Position numbers and translations under genes: made by a program
The notes under the pieces: generated by a model
Seen by the model: the letters and a program-made list of their open reading frames with translations, nothing else
What the model was told of the DNA's origin: nothing
The model's database searches: none
From: Corynebacterium yonathiae
GTDB taxonomy: Bacteria; Actinomycetota; Actinomycetes; Mycobacteriales; Mycobacteriaceae
Direction: 5' to 3'
Length of the DNA stretch: 64,000 bases
Assembly: GCF_022288805.1 (NCBI RefSeq)
Contig: NZ_JAKOPM010000007.1
Span: forward strand, 1-64,000
Shown: positions 53,881 through 62,192 of the stretch, in pieces
Layout of the letters: each line of letters begins with the position of its first letter
Position numbering within the stretch: position 1 is the first letter of the stretch

Positions 53881-54094
53881 CAATCGTCTTTTTTCGCGGG
53901 GCGGGGTTAACTGGGAATCAAGGCCTGATTTCAGCGATGTGTTACTCCGGTGAGCTGATGAGCAGGCCACTGCAGAAGGCGGTGGTAGCGAACCGCCTGA
54001 CACTACACACGCTTGAGCGTCTAGTCCTGGGGAAATGTATGGATGAAGTTTCCTGTCCTTAGGACCGACGCGAAGGAGAGGATATTTCCCTGCC

Positions 54095-54592
54095 ATGGCT
54101 GCCACACCGCTTTCGGCTGACCCGAATCTTCATGACATTAACCTGCACGTTAAACCAGGTAAAGAACGTGCCCCCTTCTTCCGCTATATACGTATCAATT
54201 TGCCGCGGCTTACTCGCGCTTTGATTGTTGCCGTGGTGGCGCTGCAGGCCATCTTGACTTTTTATATAGCGCACACTGATTTTGTGATTTTTCCTGGGCA
54301 AGAGGTTGTTCTCTACGCGATCTCGATTTTGTGCGCCGTTTTCTCAGTGCTGGGAGCAGTAACTCGTTGGCGTATATGGGATTTTGGACTCATTCCTGCT
54401 ATCGGGGCACTGGTGCTTTACTTTGGTGCACTTGCCGGAACACCACCATGGGTGTGGAACGGTGCTGACATTCACCTCGCCGCTGCCTGGAATACTGCTG
54501 CGTTCTGCGGCATTGTCTATTTAATTATTTATTGGGCTTTGGAGTATGGAGTTCTCGTAGCCTACCCCGATGATCAAGGATTTGAGGACTAA
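54095..54592 (+). CDS. Four-TM membrane protein of the molybdopterin operon
   Basis: A 165-residue protein. A cytoplasmic N-terminus of about 40 residues (SADPNLHDINLHVKPGKER) is followed by TMs at about 43-62, 69-90, 98-115 and 133-152. The acidic C-terminus VAYPDDQGFED is probably cytoplasmic too. No cofactor motif is certain. It ends 2 bp before the cytochrome b/molybdopterin gene, so it is probably a subunit or assembly partner. I do not recognise the family. Confidence 0.65.
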   Translation: MAATPLSADPNLHDINLHVKPGKERAPFFRYIRINLPRLTRALIVAVVALQAILTFYIAHTDFVIFPGQEVVLYAISILCAVFSVLGAVTRWRIWDFGLIPAIGALVLYFGALAGTPPWVWNGADIHLAAAWNTAAFCGIVYLIIYWALEYGVLVAYPDDQGFED

Positions 54593-54594
54593 AG

Positions 54595-56097
54595 ATGATG
54601 TTGACTGAGTTTCCCGTTTGGCTGCGTATTGAACATTTTGTCAACATACTGTTTGTCACCCTATTTATTCGAAGCGGAATCGAAATACTTGGGACCTTCC
54701 CTAAACTGCACCGCTCTATTCACACGCCTATAGGCAAGCAGTGGGCTCAATTCTCTATTAAGCAGAAACGCAAGCGTAAGTATTTTCCGGTATCTGGTGA
54801 GTACGAAAACTATAGTCCAATCATTTCTCTACCCGGGTATGGAGCCCTAGGACAGGGTCGCTATTGGCACTTCATCTCCGTGATGGGGTGGATGCTCCTG
54901 CTCGCAATCTATTGGGTGCTCTTGCTGGCCACAGGCCAATGGCGCCGCTATTGGCCAGAAAGCTGGGGTGTCTTCGCACAAGCGTGGGATGACTTAGTCC
55001 ACTACCTGGGTTTTCAGATTCCGACCGCAATGGATGGGTATCCCTTTAACGCTATCCAACAGCTGTCTTATGGTTTTGTCATCCTTATTCTTCCTCTATG
55101 GATGATTGTGACTGGCATGTTCCAATCGCCAGCGATTAATAATCACTTCCCACGCCTCTCTAAGGCTATGGGAGGGCGGCAAGTCATTCGTACCCTGCAC
55201 TTTTGGGGCCTTTGTGCTTACCTCGTGTTTATTGTCATCCACGTAGGCATGGTGATCATGCATGGCTACGGACATGAGGTATCCAAGATGGTCTTCGGCC
55301 ATAGTGCACAGCCGGTTGCCGGTGGAATCATTTTCACTCTGGGGCTAGTGCTCATTGTCTTCATTCATATTTGGGCCACCAAGACTTCTTTGGAAAAACC
55401 GGCGGTAGTAGCGAAGCTACACAATATAGTGGTACGTCCTTTTACGCGCTTCCTGCGGGCCAAAGCTTTTTCGCGCCAGCGTGGCGTCTATGCCGACTCC
55501 GAAGTGACACAAGCGCCTCATCATCGTGCTTCCGGAATGCCGCCGGGTACCGAAGAATATATGGCCTTGGTGTGCAACGACTTTGAGAAGGACTACGTCC
55601 TAGAGATCGGCGGTTTAGTGGAAAAGCCAATGCGCTTGTCCTTAGCAGACCTGCGCCGACTCTCCGCGGGGTATTCGCAAAATACCGTGCACCATTGTGT
55701 TCAGGGTTTTACCTCCTTGGGCAAGTGGGAGGGCGTACCGCTGGCGCAGTTATTGGATTTGGTTAAGCCGCTTGAGGGTGCCTCGGACGTCGTGGTGCAC
55801 AGTTTCCAAAATATGACGCGTGACGATGACAACTACAACGGTTCTTATTATTACGAGTCCATGCCAATGGAAGAGGCCCGCCAGCAGGAAACGCTCATCG
55901 CTACCGGCTACGACGGCGGGGAAATCCCTATCAAGAACGGTGCGCCTATGCGCTTGCGTCTAGAAACCTCGACCGGTTTCCGGTCCGCAAAGTGGCTGGA
56001 CCGTATCGAGGTAGTTAACCGATTCGACATCATAGGCAATGGTCGTGGTGGGTTCTTCGAAGACACCGATAGTTATGACCGCCTGCAAATGCTCTAG
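54595..56097 (+). CDS. Cytochrome b / sulfite-oxidase-family molybdopterin fusion protein
   Basis: A 500-residue protein. The first 265 residues form a cytochrome b561-like domain with five TM segments (about 6-29, 93-115, 160-180, 205-226, 240-262) and His in HFVN, LHFWG, IHVG and FIHIW as possible heme ligands. The C-terminal half (about 320-495) is a SUOX/YedY-type molybdopterin domain. Its Mo-ligand cysteine is C368 in HHCVQGF, and its end is TSTGFRSAKWLDRIEV. Basic loops after TM1, TM3 and TM5 put the Mo domain on the cytoplasmic side. No Tat signal. It transfers electrons between a soluble substrate and the membrane; the substrate is unknown. Confidence 0.8.
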   Translation: MMLTEFPVWLRIEHFVNILFVTLFIRSGIEILGTFPKLHRSIHTPIGKQWAQFSIKQKRKRKYFPVSGEYENYSPIISLPGYGALGQGRYWHFISVMGWMLLLAIYWVLLLATGQWRRYWPESWGVFAQAWDDLVHYLGFQIPTAMDGYPFNAIQQLSYGFVILILPLWMIVTGMFQSPAINNHFPRLSKAMGGRQVIRTLHFWGLCAYLVFIVIHVGMVIMHGYGHEVSKMVFGHSAQPVAGGIIFTLGLVLIVFIHIWATKTSLEKPAVVAKLHNIVVRPFTRFLRAKAFSRQRGVYADSEVTQAPHHRASGMPPGTEEYMALVCNDFEKDYVLEIGGLVEKPMRLSLADLRRLSAGYSQNTVHHCVQGFTSLGKWEGVPLAQLLDLVKPLEGASDVVVHSFQNMTRDDDNYNGSYYYESMPMEEARQQETLIATGYDGGEIPIKNGAPMRLRLETSTGFRSAKWLDRIEVVNRFDIIGNGRGGFFEDTDSYDRLQML

Positions 56098-56105
56098 GAG
56101 TTGTA

Positions 56106-56801
56106 ATGTCTCGAGCACTTTATGAAGATTTATATTTGAGCGCCGAGCAGGTGCAACGGGTGCGCGACTATATCCGCCAGGTTGATTTTCATCTACCTGG
56201 GGCTACAAGCGCGGATTTCAGCATTAACCCGCATGCGCGCTACTTGGGATATATGTTCCAAGGCGAAGACTTGGAATCCTATGGAGTGGGACTCCAGTGC
56301 ACCGCGCCGGGAATGGAACATATGCGTACCTTTATTCGTATGTCGCGCGGTCAGCTGCTTGGCGATGATAATGCTCCAGCACTCCCTGTGAATGAACCAG
56401 TCTTGGCTTCTGAAGCCATGACATTGAACCGATTCTATGCCAAAGAATCAGTTCCGCTGCGCCATGGGGAAGACACCTACACCAGTGACAACGGTGCGGC
56501 GGGGGCGGATATGGATTTGGCAATGTTGGAACAGCAGCTTCGTGACATAATCGCCTTTCATAATGGTGAGCCAGTGCCCGGCAACCAGGAAATCCTAGAT
56601 TTACGCATTTACTGGGGGACGCTCCTAGCGGGTCGGTATCCCCGGCTTCAGTACCTTCAGCAGACCGGCCGCCTATCTTCGCTTCAAGCAGATCGTTTGT
56701 GCAATTTAGAGGCGCAAATCAATGCAGTAGAGGATATTCTGCAAGCTTTAGGTTTACCGACCTTAGAGGATTTGAAGAGGCCCAAACGCGAAGATGGCTA
56801 G
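56106..56801 (+). CDS. Uncharacterised protein of the molybdopterin operon
   Basis: A 231-residue soluble protein starting 8 bp after the fusion gene, with AGGAG overlapping that stop. It is mostly helical, with an N-terminal region (DLYLSAEQVQRVRDYIRQVDFHLPG), two cysteines (LQCTAPG; RLCNLEA) and a C-terminal helix pair (LCNLEAQINAVEDILQALGLPTLEDLKR). No known domain recognised. The operon position suggests an assembly or electron-transfer partner. It ends 6 bp before a convergent gene. Confidence 0.62.
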   Translation: MSRALYEDLYLSAEQVQRVRDYIRQVDFHLPGATSADFSINPHARYLGYMFQGEDLESYGVGLQCTAPGMEHMRTFIRMSRGQLLGDDNAPALPVNEPVLASEAMTLNRFYAKESVPLRHGEDTYTSDNGAAGADMDLAMLEQQLRDIIAFHNGEPVPGNQEILDLRIYWGTLLAGRYPRLQYLQQTGRLSSLQADRLCNLEAQINAVEDILQALGLPTLEDLKRPKREDG

Positions 56802-56807
56802 TGTGAG

Positions 56808-57227
56808 TTAAATCCCCACATGCGCCAGCTGCGCGCGGGTGATGACACTGTTCCAATCCTCGAAGTCTTCGAGGGGAGCGCATAGGCCTTCCCAAGTGGT
56901 AACGGCGACGCCCCGGGCCTTGAGCTCGAGCAGTAGCAGCTCGCGGTCGCCAGAAGAGGCTAGGCGGTGGATCTCGTTATGGGTGATATCGCCGTCGGCA
57001 CCTACACCCACGTTGCCGATGAGACGGAGCCGGGGAGTGGTGCCGGGGCCGCAGTGGGAACCTGAGACGGCGTCGGCAAGCACGCCTGTGAGGCCGGCAA
57101 AGCGTCGAAGTAGACCGAATGGTGCGGTGCATTCGGTAATGAGGTCCACACACATGCCAGCGCTGATAAGCTTTTCGACGGTGGATAGGGCTGCCGCACC
57201 TTCCCCGATGATGGCTATACGCTGCAC
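56808..57227 (-). pseudogene. Internally deleted ferredoxin-NADP reductase (Fpr2-like remnant)
   Basis: A protein of 139 residues where the FprA-type enzyme has about 450. The first part follows the FAD domain: IAIIGEGAAALSTVEKL (for GxGPAG), CTAPFGLLRRFAGL (for PAPFGLVRYGVAP) and LIGNVGVGADGDITHNEI (for GNV-VG--THEEL). It jumps at about residue 92 to the enzyme's C-terminal end, LLELKARGVAVTTWEGL (for LL-RGV-VVTWE). The glycine motif has lost its Pro (GEGAAA), and the NADPH domain is missing. In C. glutamicum fpr2 stands beside cysI-cysX-cysH, so this is the decayed left end of that locus. It is still an open frame. Confidence 0.65.
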
Positions 57228-57265
57228 GGAAGTACCTCCTTGTGTGGGGTGTGGCCACCCCGTAA

Positions 57266-57281
57266 TAGACTGGCTTGTCTG
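57266..57281 (+). promoter_or_regulatory. McbR box upstream of cysH
   Basis: TAGACTGGCTTGTCTG equals the C. glutamicum McbR site TAGAC-N6-GTCTA except for the last base. McbR represses sulfur and methionine genes. It lies 120-135 bp upstream of the cysH start and 39 bp upstream of the divergent fpr remnant, as expected for the cys locus. Confidence 0.7.
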
Positions 57282-57400
57282 TAAATCTAGTCCGCTTGGT
57301 ACGGATTGGAAACTTTTTATTCGCAGCTCCCGCCAAGCTCAGCGGCTTTTCGCGCACAATCCGCTGCACCGCCCCAGGGTTTTGCCTAATGTGTGACGGC

Positions 57401-58186
57401 ATGAACCCAACAACGAACCTGCTGGACGGCGGCAAGAACTACCGCGACCCCAGCATCTCCCCGGAGGGCACGCGCGATACCGCGCCGCTGGACGCCGAGG
57501 TAGCCGCGCGCAACCAGCAACTGGTAGACCAGTGGGCGGATAAGCTGCACGATGCCTCTGCCGAAACCATCACCGAATGGGCAGCCGAGCACGCCCCCGG
57601 CCGCCTTGCGGTGACCATGTCTATGGAAAATACGGTCTTGGCCGAGCTCGCCCACCGCGCCGGGCTCGATGCGGACCTGCTTTTCATCGATACCGGCTGG
57701 CACTTCCCGGAAACCCTCCAGGTGGCCGATGAGGTAGAAAAGCGTTACCCGGACCTGCCCCTGGTGCGGGTGCTTCCGCTTTTGAGCCCGGAAAAACAAG
57801 ATGAGGTCTACGGCCCGCGCCTTTATGCCCGCGATACCGCTGCCTATAACCGCATGCGCAAAGTCGAGCCGCTGAATATGGCGATGGACCCGTATGCCGG
57901 CTGGGTCACCGGTCTGCGCCGGGCCGATTCCGAGCACCGCGCGAGCGCCCCGGCGCTGAGCCTCGACCGCACCGGACGGTTGAAGATCTCGCCCATCATC
58001 ACCTGGGATTTAGACGATACAGACCGCTATATCGAGGACAACGACCTCATCATCCACCCACTTACCTTGCAGGGGTACCGCTCCATCGGCTGCGCTCCGC
58101 TGACTTTCCCAGTTGGTGAAGGCGAAGATGCCCGGTCCGGGCGCGTATTTGCAGACGGCAAGACAGAATGCGGGTTACACGAATAA
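57401..58186 (+). CDS. cysH: APS/PAPS reductase CysH lacking Fe-S cluster cysteines
   Basis: A 261-residue reductase of the CysH family that turns adenylyl sulfate into sulfite. The P-loop-like SMENTVLAEL, DTGWHFPETL, the RKVEPL and WVTGLRR substrate residues, and the catalytic C257 in KTECGLHE are kept. The [4Fe-4S] ligands are not. The CC pair is Y149-N150 (AAYNRMRKVEPL), and the CxxC is C231-APL-T (GCAPLTFP). ATG 57401 was chosen; ATG 57389 is possible. The stop overlaps the cysD start by one base. APS reductases without the cluster exist (moss APR-B), so it may be active or decayed. Confidence 0.88.
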   Translation: MNPTTNLLDGGKNYRDPSISPEGTRDTAPLDAEVAARNQQLVDQWADKLHDASAETITEWAAEHAPGRLAVTMSMENTVLAELAHRAGLDADLLFIDTGWHFPETLQVADEVEKRYPDLPLVRVLPLLSPEKQDEVYGPRLYARDTAAYNRMRKVEPLNMAMDPYAGWVTGLRRADSEHRASAPALSLDRTGRLKISPIITWDLDDTDRYIEDNDLIIHPLTLQGYRSIGCAPLTFPVGEGEDARSGRVFADGKTECGLHE

Positions 58187-59085
58187 TGAGCACACTTTCT
58201 CCACACTTAAAAGACCTAGAAAACGAGTCCATCCACATCCTGCGCGAGGTGGCCGGCCAATTCGATAAGGTTGGCATCCTCTTTTCTGGCGGCAAGGATT
58301 CCGTTGTTGTATTCGAGCTGGCCCGCCGCGCCTTCGCCCCGGCCACGGTGCCATTTGAGCTCCTCCATGTCGATACCGGGCACAACTTCCCCGAGGTCAT
58401 CGATTTCCGCGACCGCCTCGTCGAAGAATCCGGTGCCCGCCTGCACGTCGCCCGCGTCCAAGATTGGATTGACCGCGGCGATCTGCAGGAGCGCCCCGAT
58501 GGCACCCGCAACCCACTGCAGTCGGTGCCGTTGGTAGAGACCATCGCCGAGCGCGAGTATGACGCCGTATGCGGCGGCGCCCGCCGCGATGAGGAGCGCG
58601 CCCGTGCCAAGGAGCGCATCTTCTCCATCCGCGATTCTTTCGGCGGCTGGGATCCCCGCCGCCAGCGTCCCGAGCTCTGGGATCTGTACAACGGCGGCAA
58701 GATGGCCGGTGAAAACGTCCGCGTTTTCCCCATTTCCAACTGGACCGAGTCCGATATTTGGGAATATATCGGCGCCCGCGAACTCGAGCTGCCCTCCATC
58801 TACTACTCCCACGAGCGTGAAGTATTCAAGCGCAATGGCATGTGGCTAGCCCCTGGTGAATGGGGCGGCCCGGCTGAAGATGAGGAGCTGGAAACCCGCA
58901 CCGTGCGCTACCGCACCGTGGGCGATATGTCCTGCACCGGCGCCGTGGAATCTACCGCATCGACGCCGGATGAGGTGCTCGCGGAGATTTCCATTTCCAC
59001 CCTTTCTGAGCGCGGCGCCACCCGCGCCGATGACAAACTCTCCGAGTCCGCCATGGAGGACCGCAAGAAGGAAGGATACTTCTGA
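58186..59085 (+). CDS. cysD: Sulfate adenylyltransferase subunit 2 (CysD)
   Basis: A 299-residue subunit of ATP sulfurylase, which makes APS from sulfate and ATP in the cytoplasm. The PP-loop is FSGGKDSVVVFEL (about 38-50). HVDTGHNFPEVIDFRD, GARRDEERARAKER and the C-terminal RYRTVGDMSCTGAVES are intact. It starts at ATG 58186, overlapping the cysH stop by one base, and its own stop overlaps the cysN start, so the three are translationally coupled. Confidence 0.95.
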   Translation: MSTLSPHLKDLENESIHILREVAGQFDKVGILFSGGKDSVVVFELARRAFAPATVPFELLHVDTGHNFPEVIDFRDRLVEESGARLHVARVQDWIDRGDLQERPDGTRNPLQSVPLVETIAEREYDAVCGGARRDEERARAKERIFSIRDSFGGWDPRRQRPELWDLYNGGKMAGENVRVFPISNWTESDIWEYIGARELELPSIYYSHEREVFKRNGMWLAPGEWGGPAEDEELETRTVRYRTVGDMSCTGAVESTASTPDEVLAEISISTLSERGATRADDKLSESAMEDRKKEGYF

Positions 59086-60368
59086 TGACGACCACCCTCG
59101 CGCCGAATGTCGGCGCCCTCAAGCAGCGCGATACCCTGCGCCTGTGCACCGCCGGCTCCGTCGATGACGGCAAGTCCACCTTCGTCGGCCGTCTACTCTA
59201 CGACACCAAGTCCGTGCTCGCGGACCAGGTCGAGTCCATGGAGCGCACCTCCACCGACCGCGGCTTCGATGGCATGGACCTTTCCTTGCTTGTCGACGGC
59301 CTGCGTGCCGAGCGCGAACAGGGCATTACCATCGACGTGGCTTATCGCTACTTTGCCACAGATAAGCGCACCTTCATCCTCGCCGATACCCCGGGGCACG
59401 TGCAGTACACCCGCAATACGGTCACCGGCATGTCTACCTCGCAGGTAGTAGTGCTTCTTATCGACGCCCGCCATGGCGTCGTCGAACAAACCCGCCGCCA
59501 CCTCAACGTCGCCGCGCTCCTAGGCGTGCGCCACGTGGTCCTTGCGGTGAACAAGATTGACCTCGTGGACTACGATGAGCAGGTCTTCCGCGAAATCGAG
59601 TCCGAGTTCAACCAGATCGCCGCGCGCTTAGACATCACCGATACCACCGTCGTGCCGATTTCCGCGCTCAAAGGCGATAACGTGGTTGAGCGTTCCGCCA
59701 ATATGGAGTGGTATACCGGCCCGACCGTTCTTGAGGTCCTCGAGACCGTCCCCGTCGCCTCTGGCCGTGCCGATGAGCTGGATTTCCGTTTCCCCATCCA
59801 GTACGTCATCCGCGAGCACGCTTCCGATTACCGCGGCTACGCCGGCCGCGTGAAGGCTGGCTCCATCTCAGTAGGCGATGAGGTTGGCCTTCCCGAAGGC
59901 CGCACCAGCACCGTCACTCAGATCGACACTGCCGATGGCCCCGCCGACTCCGCCGCCACCGGTGACTCCGTGACGCTCCTGCTTGCCGACGACATCGATC
60001 TCGCCCGTGGCGATCTCATAGCCGGACCTCAGCGCCCCGCGGCCACCCGCGAATTCGACGCCACAGTCGTCGGTCTGACCGAAAAGGACATCAAGCCCGG
60101 ACAGATGCTCAAGCTGCGCTATGGTTCCTCCCTAGTCAAGGCCCGCATCGCCGCCGTCACTCGCACCCTGGATCTCGATGGCGTCTCCGATGTGGAGGAT
60201 CCCGAGTCCGTCACTATGAACGACATCGCCCACATCACCATCCAGACCCAAGCGAAGCTTCCCGTCGAGGACTACGCCGCCCGCGGCGCAGTGGGCAACT
60301 TCCTGCTCATCGACCAGTCCTCCGGCAACACTCTCGCCGCCGGCTTCGTGGGCCATCGCCTGCGCTAG
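59085..60368 (+). CDS. cysN: Sulfate adenylyltransferase subunit 1 (CysN), GTPase
   Basis: A 427-residue GTPase that drives APS formation by CysD. G1 GSVDDGKSTFVGRLLYD (about 24-40), the G3 DTPGH, and G4 NKIDLVD are present, followed by two beta-barrel domains. There is no fused CysC (APS kinase) domain, so PAPS is not expected to be made by this protein, which fits the use of APS by CysH. No cysY or cysZ follows, unlike in C. glutamicum. The stop overlaps a convergent small gene by 4 bp. Confidence 0.94.
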   Translation: MTTTLAPNVGALKQRDTLRLCTAGSVDDGKSTFVGRLLYDTKSVLADQVESMERTSTDRGFDGMDLSLLVDGLRAEREQGITIDVAYRYFATDKRTFILADTPGHVQYTRNTVTGMSTSQVVVLLIDARHGVVEQTRRHLNVAALLGVRHVVLAVNKIDLVDYDEQVFREIESEFNQIAARLDITDTTVVPISALKGDNVVERSANMEWYTGPTVLEVLETVPVASGRADELDFRFPIQYVIREHASDYRGYAGRVKAGSISVGDEVGLPEGRTSTVTQIDTADGPADSAATGDSVTLLLADDIDLARGDLIAGPQRPAATREFDATVVGLTEKDIKPGQMLKLRYGSSLVKARIAAVTRTLDLDGVSDVEDPESVTMNDIAHITIQTQAKLPVEDYAARGAVGNFLLIDQSSGNTLAAGFVGHRLR

Positions 60369-60559
60369 TCTTCCTTCGCGCCGCTGCTGCTCTCACTCCT
60401 GTCATCGCGCATCATAATGGTGCCCGTGACTCCGAGCAGCAGTGGCGAGGAGAGCCCCAGCACCGTAGCTTCTGCTACGGTCAGGTTCACGATCAGCAGT
60501 AGAACCGCCGCCACCAGAGCGAAGACTCCAAATTTCTGCTGAAACGTCTTTTCCTTCAT
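60365..60559 (-). CDS. Small two-TM membrane protein
   Basis: A 64-residue protein from ATG 60559 (MKEKTFQQKFGVF), with AAGGAGA 7 nt upstream, a better start than the 113-residue frame. Two TMs (about 11-28 and 33-48) and a charged tail RDDRSESSSGAKED. I do not recognise the family; no partner is obvious, and it converges on cysN. Confidence 0.6.
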   Translation of the reverse strand: MKEKTFQQKFGVFALVAAVLLLIVNLTVAEATVLGLSSPLLLGVTGTIMMRDDRSESSSGAKED

Positions 60560-60719
60560 TCCGATCTCTCCTTCCGCCAAATACCGGCCACGATAACTAC
60601 CGCCAGCTTTCCGTGAAAGCCCATAACGTATCCATTCAATGGGCTCGCACACCCGTGGAGGATTTGCCTCACCGCACGGTGACCGTCCCTCGATCAAAAC
60701 AAGCACGCTTGGCCTCGGT

Positions 60720-61418
60720 CTAGTACGGTGGTACGTCCCCAGACATAATTACCTTTTGCGCGCCTTCATCCCAACGGAAATCGGCTTGGGTCCTCCCTGA
60801 TGCTGCAGCATTGCCCTCACCATCCTTTGGCCAGCGGTAGGTAACTGCAATTTCGGAATCATCTACGCGGCTAATTCGCGGAGAAAAGCCATATGCCTTA
60901 GCAGTTGCCGTTCCCAGATACTCACCTTTGTGGAAAAGCAGAATGTGATACGGCGAGGAAACAGTCGCCCCTTCAAGCGTCACAGTAATCCATGAAAGAG
61001 CTGCACATGGATCGTATTGAGAGGAAGAAGGACCCCACGGGGCATCAAGTCCTGGATAAGGCTCTACCTGCGGAATGGCCTTTTCATAGGCGGTCTCGGC
61101 AGTATCTGAGCCGCACTCAGGAGACCCGTCGTTGCCTTTACCTCGACGTGGCATGCTCTTTTCCTGTTCCTCCTCTGGGGGAACTTCCGCGACGGTAGTG
61201 GTCTTCTGGGAGGGCTTTTCCTCGGTCGTTTCGTTAGCAGAAGAAGTGGCTGCATCTGCTTCTGAAGTGGCTTCCCTAGCTGCAGAGAAGGTTGGTGAAT
61301 CCCCTGAATCTCGGGAATCGCTTCCACAAGCTGCTAAAGAAAGGCAGAGGATGCCGACGCTAGCTACTGCTGCGGCGGAGCGCGAATGATGTATGAAGCG
61401 GAGGCGGGTATTCAGCAT
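60720..61418 (-). CDS. LppP/LprE-family lipoprotein, copy 1
   Basis: A lipoprotein of 232 residues from ATG 61418 (MLNTRLRFIHHSRS), with GGAAGG upstream. The signal ends in SLAAC, a lipobox. A Ser/Thr/Glu linker follows. The conserved domain (about 105-232) has ECGSDTAETAYEKAIPQV, YDPCAALSWITVTLEG, HKGEYLGTATAKAYGF and AVTYRWPKDGEGN, as in the LppP/LprE family of actinobacteria. Function unknown. It is a close paralogue of the next gene. Confidence 0.78.
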   Translation of the reverse strand: MLNTRLRFIHHSRSAAAVASVGILCLSLAACGSDSRDSGDSPTFSAAREATSEADAATSSANETTEEKPSQKTTTVAEVPPEEEQEKSMPRRGKGNDGSPECGSDTAETAYEKAIPQVEPYPGLDAPWGPSSSQYDPCAALSWITVTLEGATVSSPYHILLFHKGEYLGTATAKAYGFSPRISRVDDSEIAVTYRWPKDGEGNAAASGRTQADFRWDEGAQKVIMSGDVPPY

Positions 61419-61450
61419 GATCTGGCTTCCTTCCACGGAGCTAAGCGTAG

Positions 61451-61483
61451 GGAGCTGTTACTACCGAGAGTAGCAACAGCTCC
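61451..61483. terminator. Hairpin between the two LppP/LprE genes
   Basis: GGAGCTGTT-a-CTAC (61451-61464) pairs with GTAG-c-AACAGCTCC (61470-61483) around CGAGA, with one mismatch. No U-tract on the minus strand, so it may act as a processing or stability element between the two lipoprotein genes. Confidence 0.55.
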
Positions 61484-61520
61484 TATCAAGAAATACTGAA
61501 ATGCAGTTGTGCGCTTCCTT

Positions 61521-62192
61521 CTATCCCGTGGGCGGGACATCTCCAGACATGATGACCTTTTGCTGGGCCTCATCCCAGCGAAAGCCAGCTTGGGTGGTCC
61601 CTGAGCGGTTGGCGTTTCCCTCGCCCTCACGCGGCCAGTGATAGGTCACCGCGATTTCGGAATCACTCACCCGCTCAATGGTGGGGGCGAAGCCATAGGG
61701 CTTGGCCGTTGCAGTGCCCAGGTATTCGCCGTGATTAAACAGCATGATGTGGAAGGGTGAAGAACTGCTTCCCCCTTCAATCATCAGGGTCTCCCACGAT
61801 AGGGAGGCGCAGGGATCATAGCCAGAGGAGTCGAACAGTTCCCAGCCGATGGTCTCCCATAGGGGCACCTGCGATACGCCCTGAGCAAAAGCGGACTGTG
61901 CATCGTCAGAACCGCAAGATGTGTCGGGTTCTGGCGCGGCTTCCGGTTTGGAAGCGGGGTCTTCGTCGTCTAAGAGGACGTTAGGTGGCACCGGACGAGT
62001 GGTTTTCTCGTCCCTCGCAGCAGGGGTAGAGGATGTTTCTTCCTGCGGGGCGTCGTCGTCTTCTTTTGTTGTCGACGTCGGCGCAGTGGCCAGCGAAGGT
62101 TCTGGTGGCGTGGATTCTGGAGATTCTGCAGTACAAGCGGTGAGGACTAGGCCTGCAAGCAAACTGCACACCGGCAGCGTACGCTTAGGCAT
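61521..62192 (-). CDS. LppP/LprE-family lipoprotein, copy 2
   Basis: A 223-residue lipoprotein. MPKRTLPVCSLLAGLVLTAC ends in the lipobox (C20). A long acidic Thr/Pro linker precedes the conserved domain with DTSCGSDDAQSAFAQGVSQV, YDPCASLSWETLMIEG, HGEYLGTATAKPYGF and AVTYHWPREGEGN. This is nearly the same domain as in copy 1 (the C-terminal 60 residues share most positions), so it is a tandem duplication. Its start overlaps the preceding J-like gene by 8 bp. Confidence 0.78.
   Translation of the reverse strand: MPKRTLPVCSLLAGLVLTACTAESPESTPPEPSLATAPTSTTKEDDDAPQEETSSTPAARDEKTTRPVPPNVLLDDEDPASKPEAAPEPDTSCGSDDAQSAFAQGVSQVPLWETIGWELFDSSGYDPCASLSWETLMIEGGSSSSPFHIMLFNHGEYLGTATAKPYGFAPTIERVSDSEIAVTYHWPREGEGNANRSGTTQAGFRWDEAQQKVIMSGDVPPTG

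Larger units (their letters stand above)
53640..54094. promoter_or_regulatory. Divergent control region of the CBU_0592 pair and the molybdopterin operon
   Basis: A 455-bp gap. It holds the two operator-like sites at 53824 and 53867 (listed apart), a GGCGGT/ACCGCC hairpin (53978-53997) and a possible long-range pairing of GGGAAAT (54030-54036) with ATTTCCC (54084-54090). The segment between these arms contains AAGGAG, 16-17 nt before the ATG at 54095, an unusually long spacing. It may be a structured leader. The 62-codon frame in it has no support as a gene. Confidence 0.45.

Noticed and set aside
53941-54000. Hammerhead ribozyme suggested by CTGATGAG followed by GCAG/CTGC
   Set aside because: The required GAAA after stem II reads AGAAGG and no matching stem I or III partner or cleavage site was found.
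53874-54062. 62-codon plus-strand frame in the molybdopterin operon leader
   Set aside because: No ribosome site and no similarity; it overlaps the operator-like sites.
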